Positions 26,191-33,972 of a stretch of 64,000 nucleotides of DNA are shown here, in pieces. Location of the stretch: NCBI GenBank assembly GCA_016703125.1, contig JADJCR010000001.1, positions 1-64,000 of the forward strand. Reading direction: 5' to 3'. Numbering within the stretch: position 1 is the stretch's first letter; each line of letters opens with the position of its first letter. This stretch comes from Micrococcales bacterium (GTDB taxonomy: Bacteria; Actinomycetota; Actinomycetes; S36-B12; UBA10799). The notes beneath the pieces were generated by a model, which was given only the letters and a program-made list of their open reading frames with translations, had not been told where the DNA came from and did no database searches. The translations under genes were made by a program, and so were the position numbers.

Positions 26191-26835
26191 ATGCTCCTAC
26201 TCGACGACCCGACGCTCGAAGGGGTCGGCGCACTAGGCTCTCGACTGATGGAGGATTCCGGGGACGAGCTCGCGACACGTTTCGAGGCGGAGGTCATTCC
26301 GCTGCTCGACACGCTGTACGCCGGTGCGCTGCGCATGGCGCGCAACCCCGACGACGCCAGTGATCTCGTGCAGGAGACCGTGGAGCGCGCGTTCAAGGGG
26401 TTCAAGTCCTTCACCCCCGGCACCAACCTGCGGGCGTGGTTGTTCCGCATCATGACCAACGCCTACATCAACACCTACCGCAAGAAGCAGCGGCAGCCGC
26501 TGCAGTCCTCCGCCGACGACGTCGAGGACTGGCAGATGCACAAGGCCGCCTCCCACACCTCCGCCGGATTGCGGTCGGCCGAGGTCGAGGCGCTGGACCG
26601 GCTGCCCGATTCCGACGTCACCCGTGCCCTGTCATCCATCGGTGAGGACTACCGCCTGGCGGTCTATTACGCCGACGTCGAAGGGTTCTCCTACAAGCAG
26701 ATCGCCGAGATCATGGGGACGCCGGTGGGCACGGTGATGTCGCGGTTGCACCGCGGGCGCAAGCAGTTGCGCGAACTTCTGGAAGATTACGCCACTGAGC
26801 GGGGTCTCGTACCCAGCCAGGGGGAGGGATCATGA
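26191..26835 (+). CDS. sigR: ECF sigma factor of the SigR/SigH type
   Basis: RNA polymerase sigma factor for thiol-oxidative stress. Region 2 reads LYAGALRMARNPDDASDLVQ, with the core-binding helix, then FKGFKSFTPGTNLRAWLFRIM; region 4 reads YADVEGFSYKQIAEIMGTPVGTVMSRLHRGRK. These are close to Streptomyces SigR and mycobacterial SigH. The ATG at 26191 has GGAGGTG 4-10 bases upstream; the next ATG (26248, starting MEDSGDELATRFE) is the usual family start and is an alternative. The stop overlaps rsrA (ATGA). Its activity should be held down by RsrA and released by disulfide stress. Confidence 0.92.
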   Translation: MLLLDDPTLEGVGALGSRLMEDSGDELATRFEAEVIPLLDTLYAGALRMARNPDDASDLVQETVERAFKGFKSFTPGTNLRAWLFRIMTNAYINTYRKKQRQPLQSSADDVEDWQMHKAASHTSAGLRSAEVEALDRLPDSDVTRALSSIGEDYRLAVYYADVEGFSYKQIAEIMGTPVGTVMSRLHRGRKQLRELLEDYATERGLVPSQGEGS

Positions 26836-27101
26836 ACACGTCCGGATGTGCAGACCCGCATGGTTGCGACGACGCCGACCAGCACCTGTACGAGTACCAG
26901 CACGGCGAGTTGACGCCGGACCTCTACCGTCGCATCGAGGAGCACCTCGCGACCTGTTCCCATTGCCGGGGACTCTACGAAGAGGAACAGATCATCCACC
27001 AGCGGGTGAAGCAGTGCGCCTGTGAGACCGCGCCCGAGCAGTTGCGCGACCGGGTCCTCGCGTTCATCTCGACGTTCCGCACCACCGGCGGTCGGGCTTA
27101 G
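26832..27101 (+). CDS. rsrA: Zinc anti-sigma factor RsrA/RshA (mycothiol-era redox switch)
   Basis: 89-residue ZAS-type anti-sigma. The redox zinc site H-x3-C-x2-C reads HLATCSHC at about 39-46, preceded by helical YEYQHGELTPDLYRRIEE and followed by VKQCACETAPEQLRDRVL, with further cysteines. In the reduced state the family binds SigR; oxidation forms a disulfide, zinc is lost and the sigma factor is freed. ATG overlaps the sigR stop. Its own stop overlaps the last codons of the convergent bL37 gene by four bases. Confidence 0.92.
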   Translation: MNTSGCADPHGCDDADQHLYEYQHGELTPDLYRRIEEHLATCSHCRGLYEEEQIIHQRVKQCACETAPEQLRDRVLAFISTFRTTGGRA

Positions 27102-27172
27102 GCGTTCGGGCGCCGGCCGTGGTTGGCCCCGCTGCGCTTACGGTCGCGGCGTTTGCGTGCACGCTTGCTCAT
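27098..27172 (-). CDS. Ribosomal protein bL37 (24 aa)
   Basis: A 24-residue, extremely basic peptide starting MSKRARKRRDRKRSG and ending ANHGRRPNA. This matches bL37, the tiny large-subunit protein of actinobacteria (AURKAIP1/COX24-like), known from mycobacterial ribosome structures. The start ATG at 27172 has GAGGAG 7-12 bases upstream, overlapping the stop of the preceding gene on the same strand. It is easily missed because of its length. Its position next to rsrA/sigR is shared with other actinobacteria as far as I recall. Confidence 0.88.
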   Translation of the reverse strand: MSKRARKRRDRKRSGANHGRRPNA

Positions 27173-27182
27173 GTCGGACTCC

Positions 27183-27585
27183 TCAAATGTCGAGTCGGCG
27201 GTTGAGGGCACTGAGCACCGAGCGGGCCAGAGCCTCCTCCACATCACCTTTTACCAGTGCTGATCCTACGAGAACCTCCGGGCGCCCCGGGTCGCCGGGG
27301 AAGGTCACGAGCGTGATCGCCACCTGTCGGCCCGCGATCGTGAGCACCTGGGAGTGGTCGATGGCGGTGCCCTCGGGCAGGAGCGGTCCCAGTGCATCGA
27401 GGGTGGCGAGGGTGACGGCCGACGATCGGTCCTCGGCGTGCGCCTGACCGCGGAGCACCCGGTGGTGCAGCGACAGCAGCGCCGTCGCGGTCACGGTCGA
27501 TCCGGCGTGGTGCACGGAGATCGCGGTGAGTGCCGGACGGGGGGGTGCCGGCGGAGAGGGGCTCCTCGCCGGGGTCGTCGGTCAC
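27183..27585 (-). CDS. Conserved hypothetical protein upstream of bL37, one frameshift
   Basis: The C-terminal part (27183-27515) reads as a compact alpha/beta protein: VTATALLSLHHRVLRGQAHAED, then ATLDALGPLLPEGTAIDH and a last helix EEALARSVLSALNRRLDI. No family recognised. The likely start is GTG 27585 in another frame (VTDDPGEEPLSAGTPP); the two frames join at a run of seven G at 27539-27545, a classic homopolymer indel site. Corrected length is about 134 residues. It ends 11 bases before bL37 and is probably co-transcribed with it. Confidence 0.55.
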
Positions 27586-27662
27586 GCCGTCACCCTAGCG
27601 CCCGGGTGGTCGGGTCCTGGTTCGCGCTCAACCTCCCGCGATGTGATGACGAAGAAGACAGG

Positions 27663-28757
27663 GTGGAGCCGAGCGACCGTCTGGCCATCGAACCGTACCT
27701 ACGCGCCCTGGTGGACGTCACCGGGTCGGATCTGCACGTTAAGGCGGGCGTCGTACCCCGGATCCGCGTGGACGGCGCGCTGCGTTCGCTGCGCACCAAT
27801 CCGCTGTCCGGTGCGGACACGGACCGGATGCTGGCGGAGATCCTTCGCCCCGACCTCGTCGATGAGTTCGAGCAGACCGGGGAGGCCGACTTCGCGCTGA
27901 TGATCGACGGGGTCGGCCGATTCCGCGTGAACGCCTTCCGTCAGCGCGGCGACGTCGGGATGGTGCTGCGGCGGGTGGCCATCGGCGCCCTGCCGTTGTC
28001 CGAACTGGGACTGCCCGTTCCGGTCGCGGCGCTGGCCCTGCAGCCGCGGGGGCTGATCCTGGTCACCGGGCCGACGGGGTCGGGGAAGACCACCACGCTG
28101 GCAGGCATGGTCGACGAGATCAACCGTCACCGGGATGTGCACGTGGTCACCATCGAGGACCCGATCGAAATCATCCATCACGACAAACGCGCACTGATCA
28201 ACCAGCGGGAGGTGCGCATCGACACCGCCGACTTCAAGGTCGCCCTGCGCGCCGCCATGCGGCAGGACCCCGACGTCATCCAGATCGGGGAGATGCGCGA
28301 CCCGGAGACGGTGCACGCGGCGCTCACGGCGGCGGAGACCGGACACCTGGTCCTGTCGACCCTGCACACCGTCGACGCGCAGGAGACGGTCAGCCGCATC
28401 ATCGACTTCTTCCCGCCGCACGAGCAGCAGCAGATCCGGCTGTCACTGGCCGGGGCACTGCGCGGCATCTTGTGCCAGCGCCTGGTGCCGCGAGCCGACG
28501 GCCGGGGGCGTTGCGTGGCGATGGAGATCTGTATCAGTACCGGTCGCGTGGCCGACGCCATCGTGGACAAGAGCAAGACCGGGACCATCACGTCGCTGAT
28601 CGCCGGCGGCGGGTTCTACGGGATGCAGACCTTCGACCAGCATCTCGTGGCGCTGTACCGCGATCGCGTGATCACCCTTGACGAGGCGATGTCCGCATCC
28701 AGCAGCCCGCACGACCTCGAGGTGGAACTGCGGCGGTTGGGCCTGCTGGCCAGCTGA
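27663..28757 (+). CDS. pilT: PilT-like type IV pilus/secretion ATPase
   Basis: Hexameric ATPase of the GspE/PilT superfamily. Walker A GPTGSGKTTT at about residue 138, Asp box VTIEDPIEIIHH, Walker B IGEMRDPETV and His box LSTLHTVDAQE, in the order typical of PilT. The N-terminal PAS-like domain starts with VTGSDLHVKAGVVPRIRVDG. About 364 residues, PilT length. In the window there is no pilin, PilB, PilC or PilQ gene, so its partner machinery lies elsewhere or it has another role. GTG 27663 is the start; the gene is divergent from the 27183-27585 gene. Confidence 0.88.
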   Translation: MEPSDRLAIEPYLRALVDVTGSDLHVKAGVVPRIRVDGALRSLRTNPLSGADTDRMLAEILRPDLVDEFEQTGEADFALMIDGVGRFRVNAFRQRGDVGMVLRRVAIGALPLSELGLPVPVAALALQPRGLILVTGPTGSGKTTTLAGMVDEINRHRDVHVVTIEDPIEIIHHDKRALINQREVRIDTADFKVALRAAMRQDPDVIQIGEMRDPETVHAALTAAETGHLVLSTLHTVDAQETVSRIIDFFPPHEQQQIRLSLAGALRGILCQRLVPRADGRGRCVAMEICISTGRVADAIVDKSKTGTITSLIAGGGFYGMQTFDQHLVALYRDRVITLDEAMSASSSPHDLEVELRRLGLLAS

Positions 28758-28758
28758 T

Positions 28759-28917
28759 CTACCCGGTGATCGTGCCGTGACGGGAGCACGTGGCCCGCCA
28801 GCCCGCCGGCGTCACCTGGACGACCATCCGGCGGCCGCACTGGGCGCAGAATCGCGGCGGTTCCAGTGGTTGGTCGCAGTGGTGGTCGGACAATCCGCAG
28901 ACCGGGCAGTACGGCAC
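28759..28917 (-). CDS. bsaP: Biotin synthase auxiliary protein (BsaP-like), 52 aa
   Basis: A small cysteine-rich protein read from GTG 28917: YCPVCG, HHC, then PPRFCAQCGRRMVVQVTP and WRATCSRHG. This pattern (two CxxC pairs plus CGRRM and CSRHG) is that of BsaP, reported in mycobacteria to be needed for BioB activity. The bioA-F-D-B operon lies 2 kb away on the same strand, which fits. Convergent with pilT, whose stop is one base away. A longer start upstream cannot be excluded. Metal (Fe-S or zinc) binding is inferred from the cysteines. Confidence 0.7.
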   Translation of the reverse strand: MPYCPVCGLSDHHCDQPLEPPRFCAQCGRRMVVQVTPAGWRATCSRHGTITG

Positions 28918-28952
28918 GCGACCAGGCTAGCCCGGGTCGTACGCTGACCGGC

Positions 28953-29336
28953 ATGGAGATCTCCTTGGGACAGACCGCATCCGTGGTGCGGCAGGTGGCC
29001 GACACCGATACGGCGGCCGCCGTTGGCAGCGGGGACCTCCCAGTGCTGGGGACTCCGATCCTGCTGGCCTGGCTGGAGGCAGCCACGGTGGCGGTCTGCG
29101 GGGCCACCGACCAGCAGACGACGGTCGGTACCCGGATCGCCGTCGACCACGTCCGGCCCAGCGCCGTGGGCACCCTGGTCACGTGCAGCGCCGAGGTGGC
29201 CGAGATCGACGGCCGGATCGTCACGTTCAAGGTCCAGGCGACGCAGGAGCAGGACGGCACGCAGGCGCTGGCGGGCCGGGGAGTGGTGACCCGCGCGATC
29301 GTGGAGCGCGAGGTCTTCCTGGCGAAACTGCAGTAG
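28953..29336 (+). CDS. FlK-like hot-dog thioesterase
   Basis: 127 residues of hot-dog fold: GTPILLAWLEAATVAVC (central helix with the catalytic-type Glu), TTVGTRIAVDHVRPSAVGT, and FKVQATQEQDGTQALAGRGVVTRAIVERE at the C-terminus. This is the layout of the fluoroacetyl-CoA thioesterase (FlK) group, most members of which hydrolyse ordinary acyl-CoAs. Start ATG 28953. Convergent with the IlvG-like gene and divergent from bsaP; no clear pathway context. Confidence 0.78.
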   Translation: MEISLGQTASVVRQVADTDTAAAVGSGDLPVLGTPILLAWLEAATVAVCGATDQQTTVGTRIAVDHVRPSAVGTLVTCSAEVAEIDGRIVTFKVQATQEQDGTQALAGRGVVTRAIVEREVFLAKLQ

Positions 29337-29348
29337 TTGCCCTGGTTT

Positions 29349-31031
29349 CTACAACCCGGTGGTCGCGCGCGGGTAGGCGATCTCCGGGTCGGTGAGCACA
29401 TTGACCAGGTACGGCACCCCAGCGGCGAACGCGCGGTCGAGCGCCGGCCCGACCTGCTCGGGGTCGCTGACCGTCTCGCCCGCGCCACCGAGGGCCTCCA
29501 CCACCGCGTCGTACCGCATCCCTGCCTGCAGGTCCGCGACCACGTCGTACTGGTGCAGCAGGCGCATGGGGTGCTTCTCCAGCCCCCACGCACTGTTGTT
29601 GCCCACCACCATGACCACGGGCAGTTTGTGGCGCACGAGGGTGTCGACGTCCATGAGGCTGAAACCCGCGGCACCGTCACCCATGAGCAGGACCGTCGGT
29701 GACGACGGTTTGGCGATCGCGGAGGCCATCGCGTAGCCGAGGCCGGTCCCGAGGCAACCGTACGGTCCGGGATCCAGCCAGTGTCCTGGCCGTTTCGGCT
29801 CGACGAACTTGCCGGCGAAACTGACGAAGTCGCCGCCGTCGCCGATGACGACTGTGTCGTCGGACAGGCGGCGGTTGAGTTCGCCGTAGATGCGGGCAGG
29901 GTGGATCGGGTCCACGGTGCTCGTGAGGACGTCCGCGTCGGTCGCCACGGCTGCTGCGGCGGTGGCCTGCAGGTCGGCGAGCCACTGGGCGCGCCCGCGG
30001 TGCGCGGCGTGCTGCTCCACGCCACGGTGAGGGCGTCGAGCGTCTGGGTCAGCGACCCGGCCACCGAAAGCTGCCGGCGCGGCGTGGTGCGATACCTGCG
30101 ACAGGTGGTCAACCACGTGCACGACCTCCGCCGGCGCATCCGCCGGGCCGAACTTCCCGTAGCCGAGGCGGAAGTCCAGCGGTGTCCCCACGACCACGAC
30201 CAGGTCGGCCTTCTTCAGCGCCTGGGAGCGCGCCCGGGTGACGAGCAACGGGTGCCCCGAGGGGACCACACCGCGGCCCATGCCGTTGGGGATCACCGGC
30301 AACTGGGCGGTCTCGGCCAGGCGCACGGCGGCGTCCTCGGCGTGGTCGTTCCACACGTCGGAACCGAGGATCAGCACAGGTCGCTGGGATCCGGCCAGCA
30401 TCCCGGCGATCCGCGCCACCGACTCCGGATCCGGATTGCGGTCGGGGTCGATGTGGCGTGCCGGGTCGGGGGCGTCGACGGGTGCGTAGAAGATGTCCAT
30501 CGGCACGTCGAGGAAGGCCGGCCCCCGGTGCGCGGTGGTGGCCGCCGCGAAAGCAGCGGCCGTCATGGCCCCGATCTGCGCGGGGTCGTGGGCGGTGGCC
30601 GCGGACTTCGTGACCGACTGCACGATCGGCAGGTGGTCCATCTCCTGCAGCGCGCCGGAGCCCCAGCGGAAGTCGGGGGAGCGCCCGCCCATCACCACGA
30701 CGGGAACGGCGTTGAACCAGGCGCTGGTCAGTCCGCTGACGGCGTTGGTGACGCCCGGTCCGGCCGTGACTGCGGCGAAGCCGGGGGTGCGGGTGAGCTT
30801 GGCGGTGGCCTCGGCGGCGAACACCGCGGTGGCCTCGTGCCGCACGTCGACCAGGCGAATCGGACCGCCGCGTTCGGCAGCCCGCGGGTCGCCGGCGGCG
30901 TCGACCTCCTTGCCGCCGACGGCTGCGTCGAACAGCGGGAAGATGTGGGCACCGGACAGCGTGAAGAGGGTCTCGACGCCGTATGCCTGGGCGGCAGCGA
31001 TGGCGTGCCAGCCGCCGTGTCCGCTCGTCAT
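29349..31031 (-). CDS. ThDP-dependent acetolactate synthase-like enzyme (IlvG type)
   Basis: Thiamine-diphosphate enzyme similar along its length to mycobacterial IlvG. N-terminal YGVETLFTLSGAHIFPLFD with the catalytic Glu in VDVRHEATAVFAAE, FAD/middle domain RPVLILGSDVWNDHAED, and the ThDP-binding motif GDGAAGFSLMDVD ending in GNNSAWG. 560 residues as read. Between about 30015 and 30085 the frame is wrong: two indels that cancel out replace the expected VAGSLTQTLDALTVA with a nonsense segment; the first is an extra T in TTT. It starts one base inside the stop of the mini membrane peptide gene (TGATG) behind bioB. True substrates unproven. Confidence 0.82.
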   Translation of the reverse strand: MTSGHGGWHAIAAAQAYGVETLFTLSGAHIFPLFDAAVGGKEVDAAGDPRAAERGGPIRLVDVRHEATAVFAAEATAKLTRTPGFAAVTAGPGVTNAVSGLTSAWFNAVPVVVMGGRSPDFRWGSGALQEMDHLPIVQSVTKSAATAHDPAQIGAMTAAAFAAATTAHRGPAFLDVPMDIFYAPVDAPDPARHIDPDRNPDPESVARIAGMLAGSQRPVLILGSDVWNDHAEDAAVRLAETAQLPVIPNGMGRGVVPSGHPLLVTRARSQALKKADLVVVVGTPLDFRLGYGKFGPADAPAEVVHVVDHLSQVSHHAAPAAFGGRVADPDARRPHRGVEQHAAHRGRAQWLADLQATAAAAVATDADVLTSTVDPIHPARIYGELNRRLSDDTVVIGDGGDFVSFAGKFVEPKRPGHWLDPGPYGCLGTGLGYAMASAIAKPSSPTVLLMGDGAAGFSLMDVDTLVRHKLPVVMVVGNNSAWGLEKHPMRLLHQYDVVADLQAGMRYDAVVEALGGAGETVSDPEQVGPALDRAFAAGVPYLVNVLTDPEIAYPRATTGL

Positions 31032-31120
31032 CAGAACAGACCGATGACGATGCCCCAGACGAGGCCGACGATCAGCAGGATGGCGACGATGGCCACGGCC
31101 GGGCCCTTGGTGTTCATCAT
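31031..31120 (-). CDS. 29-residue single-pass membrane peptide
   Basis: Open frame MMNTKGPAVAIVAILL followed by a continuing hydrophobic helix that ends GIVIGLF. One predicted transmembrane helix with a short positively charged N-terminus. AAGGAA lies 9-14 bases before the ATG at 31120; the frame starts 14 bases after the bioB stop and its TGA overlaps the ATG of the IlvG-like gene. Tight packing and the ribosome-binding site support real translation. It may be a small regulatory peptide or simply a coupling element. No family recognised. Confidence 0.5.
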   Translation of the reverse strand: MMNTKGPAVAIVAILLIVGLVWGIVIGLF

Positions 31121-31133
31121 GAGGCGCGTTCCT

Positions 31134-32141
31134 TCACAGGGAGTCCGACAGAGCTTTGATGGGCATGTTCAGTTCCGACAGCATCTCGAGGTCCGCATCG
31201 GCAGTGCGCCCGAGCGTGGTCAGGTAGTTGCCGACGATCACGGCGTTCACCCCACCCAGCAGGCCGTCGCGAGTGCCGGGGTCGCCCAGGGTCAGCTCGC
31301 GTCCGCCGGCGTACCGCAGGATGGTCCGCGGCAGTGCCAACCGGAACGCACCGATGGTGCGCAGGGCGTCCGCCGACGTCATGACGTCCATGTCCTCGAA
31401 AGGCGTGCCGGGGCGGGGGTTGAGGAAGTTCAGGGGCACCTCGTGCGGTTCCAGGGCGGCCAGTTGTGCGGCGAACTCCGCTCGCTGCTCGATGCTTTCG
31501 CCCATGCCCACGATGCCCCCGCAGCACACCTCCATGCCGGAGGCGGCGACCCTGCGCAGGGTGTCCCAGCGTTCCTCCCAGGAGTGTGTTGTCACCACGT
31601 TCGGGAAGTACGAGCGCGCGGTCTCGAGGTTGTGGTTGTAGCGGTGGATGCCCATCTGCTGGAGGTCGTCCACCTGCTCCTGGGTGAGGATGCCGAGACT
31701 GGCGGCGACGTTGATGTCCACCGCCTCCTTGATGGCCCGGACCGCCTCGCGCATCTGGGTCATCAGCTTCTCGTCCGGTCCCCGCACGGCGGCGACGATG
31801 CAGAACTCGGTGGCGCCGGTCGCGGCCGTCTGCAGCGCAGCGTCGACCAGGCCCGGGATGTCCAGCCAGGCGGCCCGCACCGGCGAGGGGAACAGGCCCG
31901 ACTGCGAGCAGAAATGGCAGTCCTCCGGGCAGCCGCCGGTCTTCACTGAGACGATGCCCTCGACCTCGACCTCCGGACCGCACCACTTCATGCGCACCCG
32001 GTGTGCCAGGTCCAGGAGGGCGGGGATGCGATCGTCGGGCAGTCGCAGGAGTTCGGCGATGTCGGCCTCGCCGAGACCCTCCCCGGTGTCCAGCACGCGC
32101 TCGGCCCGGATCAGTACATCCTGCGATGCGTCCACTGTCAC
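31134..32141 (-). CDS. bioB: Biotin synthase
   Basis: Radical SAM enzyme that inserts sulfur into dethiobiotin. The cluster motif CPEDCHFCSQS (CxxxCxxC) is at about 70-80, with VKTGGC before it; YNHNLETARSYF, CCGGIVGMGES and FLNPRPGTPFED follow, all typical, including ligands of the auxiliary [2Fe-2S] cluster. 335 residues, intact. The GTG start overlaps the bioD stop (GTGA). Confidence 0.95.
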   Translation of the reverse strand: MTVDASQDVLIRAERVLDTGEGLGEADIAELLRLPDDRIPALLDLAHRVRMKWCGPEVEVEGIVSVKTGGCPEDCHFCSQSGLFPSPVRAAWLDIPGLVDAALQTAATGATEFCIVAAVRGPDEKLMTQMREAVRAIKEAVDINVAASLGILTQEQVDDLQQMGIHRYNHNLETARSYFPNVVTTHSWEERWDTLRRVAASGMEVCCGGIVGMGESIEQRAEFAAQLAALEPHEVPLNFLNPRPGTPFEDMDVMTSADALRTIGAFRLALPRTILRYAGGRELTLGDPGTRDGLLGGVNAVIVGNYLTTLGRTADADLEMLSELNMPIKALSDSL

Positions 32142-32848
32142 AGCAGTCCCTCCACTCGTTTCCCAAACCTATCCGCATCGAACCGTCCGCCGAAGCGCGG
32201 GGACAGCCCGGCGCGGGCGACCTCGGTGAACTGCTCGGGCGGCAGCCCGCCCATGCCCTCCGGCAGCACCCCGGACAGCGGTCCGCCGATGAGTTCGGTG
32301 AGGTCGCGGACGTTGGTCACGCACGCCAGATCGGGTTGCGTGGGCCATGCCCCGATGACCACACCGGCGCATTCGATCCCGCGGCCAGCCATCGCCTCCA
32401 GCGTCAACGCGGTCTGGTTCAAGGTGCCGAGTCCGGCGGACGTCACCAGGACGGTCGGGGCCTGTGCGGCCACGAGCACGTCCGCGAACGTCACGACCGG
32501 ATCGTCACTGAACCGCACCAGCAGACCCCCGGCCCCTTCGATGAGGACCAGGTCGGCGTCGGCCTCCTCTATGCCCTCCAACACCTCCTCGGTGCTCAGG
32601 GTGGGGATCCCGCTGCGCCGGGCGGCCGCGGCCGGGGCCAGCGGGTCCGGATAACGCACCAGTTCCATCGTCTCCACGTGCGGCACAAGGCGGTGCACCA
32701 CGTCGACGTCGCCGGGTGCCTCGAGCGGCAGGCCGGTCTGCGCCGGTTTGAGCACTGTGACGACGTCGGGGCACAGTGCCGCGATCGCCGCCGTCACGAT
32801 GGTCTTGCCGACCTCCGTGCCGGTGCCGGTCACCCCCAGGACACTCAC
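32138..32848 (-). CDS. bioD: Dethiobiotin synthetase
   Basis: ATP-dependent ureido-ring closure of diaminopelargonate. P-loop variant GTGTEVGKT at residues 7-15, VLKPAQTG with the substrate lysine at ~33-40, and IEGAGGLLVRFSD at about 99. 236 residues. Overlaps bioF upstream and bioB downstream by four bases each. Confidence 0.94.
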   Translation of the reverse strand: MSVLGVTGTGTEVGKTIVTAAIAALCPDVVTVLKPAQTGLPLEAPGDVDVVHRLVPHVETMELVRYPDPLAPAAAARRSGIPTLSTEEVLEGIEEADADLVLIEGAGGLLVRFSDDPVVTFADVLVAAQAPTVLVTSAGLGTLNQTALTLEAMAGRGIECAGVVIGAWPTQPDLACVTNVRDLTELIGGPLSGVLPEGMGGLPPEQFTEVARAGLSPRFGGRFDADRFGKRVEGLL

Positions 32849-33972
32849 AAGGACTCCTTCGCCAGTCGTAGTGCCTTACCGACCGCGGCGATGTCGTCCG
32901 CGGACAGGTTCGCGTGTCCGGTCATGCGCAGGCGGGCCACGCCGTCGGGGACCGATGGTGGACGGAAGCAGCCGATGTCGACACCCGCCTCCGCACAGAC
33001 CTGCTGGGCCCGCACCGCGTCGTCGGCCGAGCCGACGGGCAATGACGCCACGGCTGCGGCATGCGGGTTGGCCGCCCACCCGGCTGCGGCTGCCGCCTCC
33101 GACAACCGGCTGGTCGCGCGCAATGCCTGCTCAGGCAGCCCGGGGTGGGACAACACGATCCCGGTGGCGGCCAGTGCGCTGCCCGCGGCGGCGGGTGCCA
33201 GCCCGGTGTCGAAGATGAAGGACCGGGCGGTGTTGACCAGGTGCTCGACGACGTCATCCCCCGCGGCGACCGCACCTCCCTGCGAGCCCAGTGCCTTGGA
33301 CAGCGTGAAGGTGCGAATCAGGTGCTCGGCGGTCACGCCGGTAGCCGCGCAGGCGCCAGCTCCGGCCGGCCCGAGCACGCCGACGCTGTGAGCCTCGTCG
33401 ACGATCAGCGTCGCGCCGTGACGTTGAGTCAGTTCGGCGAGGTCGGCCAGCGGTGCCATGTCACCGTCGACGCTGAAAACGGCATCCGTGACCACCACCG
33501 CCCGCCGGCCACGAGCCGCCTGCAGGGCGTCCCGCACCGCTGTGACGTCGCAGGTGGGGTAGACCTGCGCGCGGGCCCGCGACAACCGGCAGGCGTCGAT
33601 GATCGAGGCGTGGTTGTGCGCATCGGACAGCAGCAAGGTGTCCCCGTCGGTGAGGGCGGTGACGGCGGCAAGGTTGGCGAGGTAGCCCGAGGAGAAGACC
33701 AGGGTCCGGTCGGCGGCCACGAGGTTGGCCAGCGCGGATTCGAGTTCGGCGTGCAGCGCCGTGTGCCCGCTGACCAGCCGGGAGCCCGTGGCGCCGGCCC
33801 CCCAGGTCCGCAGCGCATCAATGCCGGCGTCGATGACCCGGGCGTCCGTGGACAGCCCCAGGTAGTCGTTCGATGCGACATCGATCGAACGGGCCCCAGG
33901 TTCACGGGCCCGCAGGGTCCGCTGCAACCCGTGCGCGCGGCGACGCGACGCCTGCTCCTGCAACCAGGTCAC
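32845..33972 (-). CDS. bioF: 8-amino-7-oxononanoate synthase
   Basis: PLP enzyme condensing pimeloyl-ACP/CoA with alanine. VASNDYLGLS at ~33-42, VSGHTALHAELE, VDEAHSVGVLGPAG and the PLP lysine in FTLSKALGSQGG (~225). 375 residues, intact. The GTG at 33972 overlaps the reconstructed bioA stop (GTGA). Confidence 0.94.
   Translation of the reverse strand: MTWLQEQASRRRAHGLQRTLRAREPGARSIDVASNDYLGLSTDARVIDAGIDALRTWGAGATGSRLVSGHTALHAELESALANLVAADRTLVFSSGYLANLAAVTALTDGDTLLLSDAHNHASIIDACRLSRARAQVYPTCDVTAVRDALQAARGRRAVVVTDAVFSVDGDMAPLADLAELTQRHGATLIVDEAHSVGVLGPAGAGACAATGVTAEHLIRTFTLSKALGSQGGAVAAGDDVVEHLVNTARSFIFDTGLAPAAAGSALAATGIVLSHPGLPEQALRATSRLSEAAAAAGWAANPHAAAVASLPVGSADDAVRAQQVCAEAGVDIGCFRPPSVPDGVARLRMTGHANLSADDIAAVGKALRLAKESL

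Noticed and set aside
27539..27545. Programmed frameshifting at the G7 run
   Set aside because: No slippery-site context with downstream structure is evident, and many other homopolymers in the window show the same kind of single-base change, so an assembly error is simpler.
28616..30139. A 507-codon minus-strand frame spanning pilT end to the IlvG-like gene
   Set aside because: Only a short part (near 30020-30085) carries the correct frame of the IlvG-like enzyme; the rest is out of frame with conserved genes.
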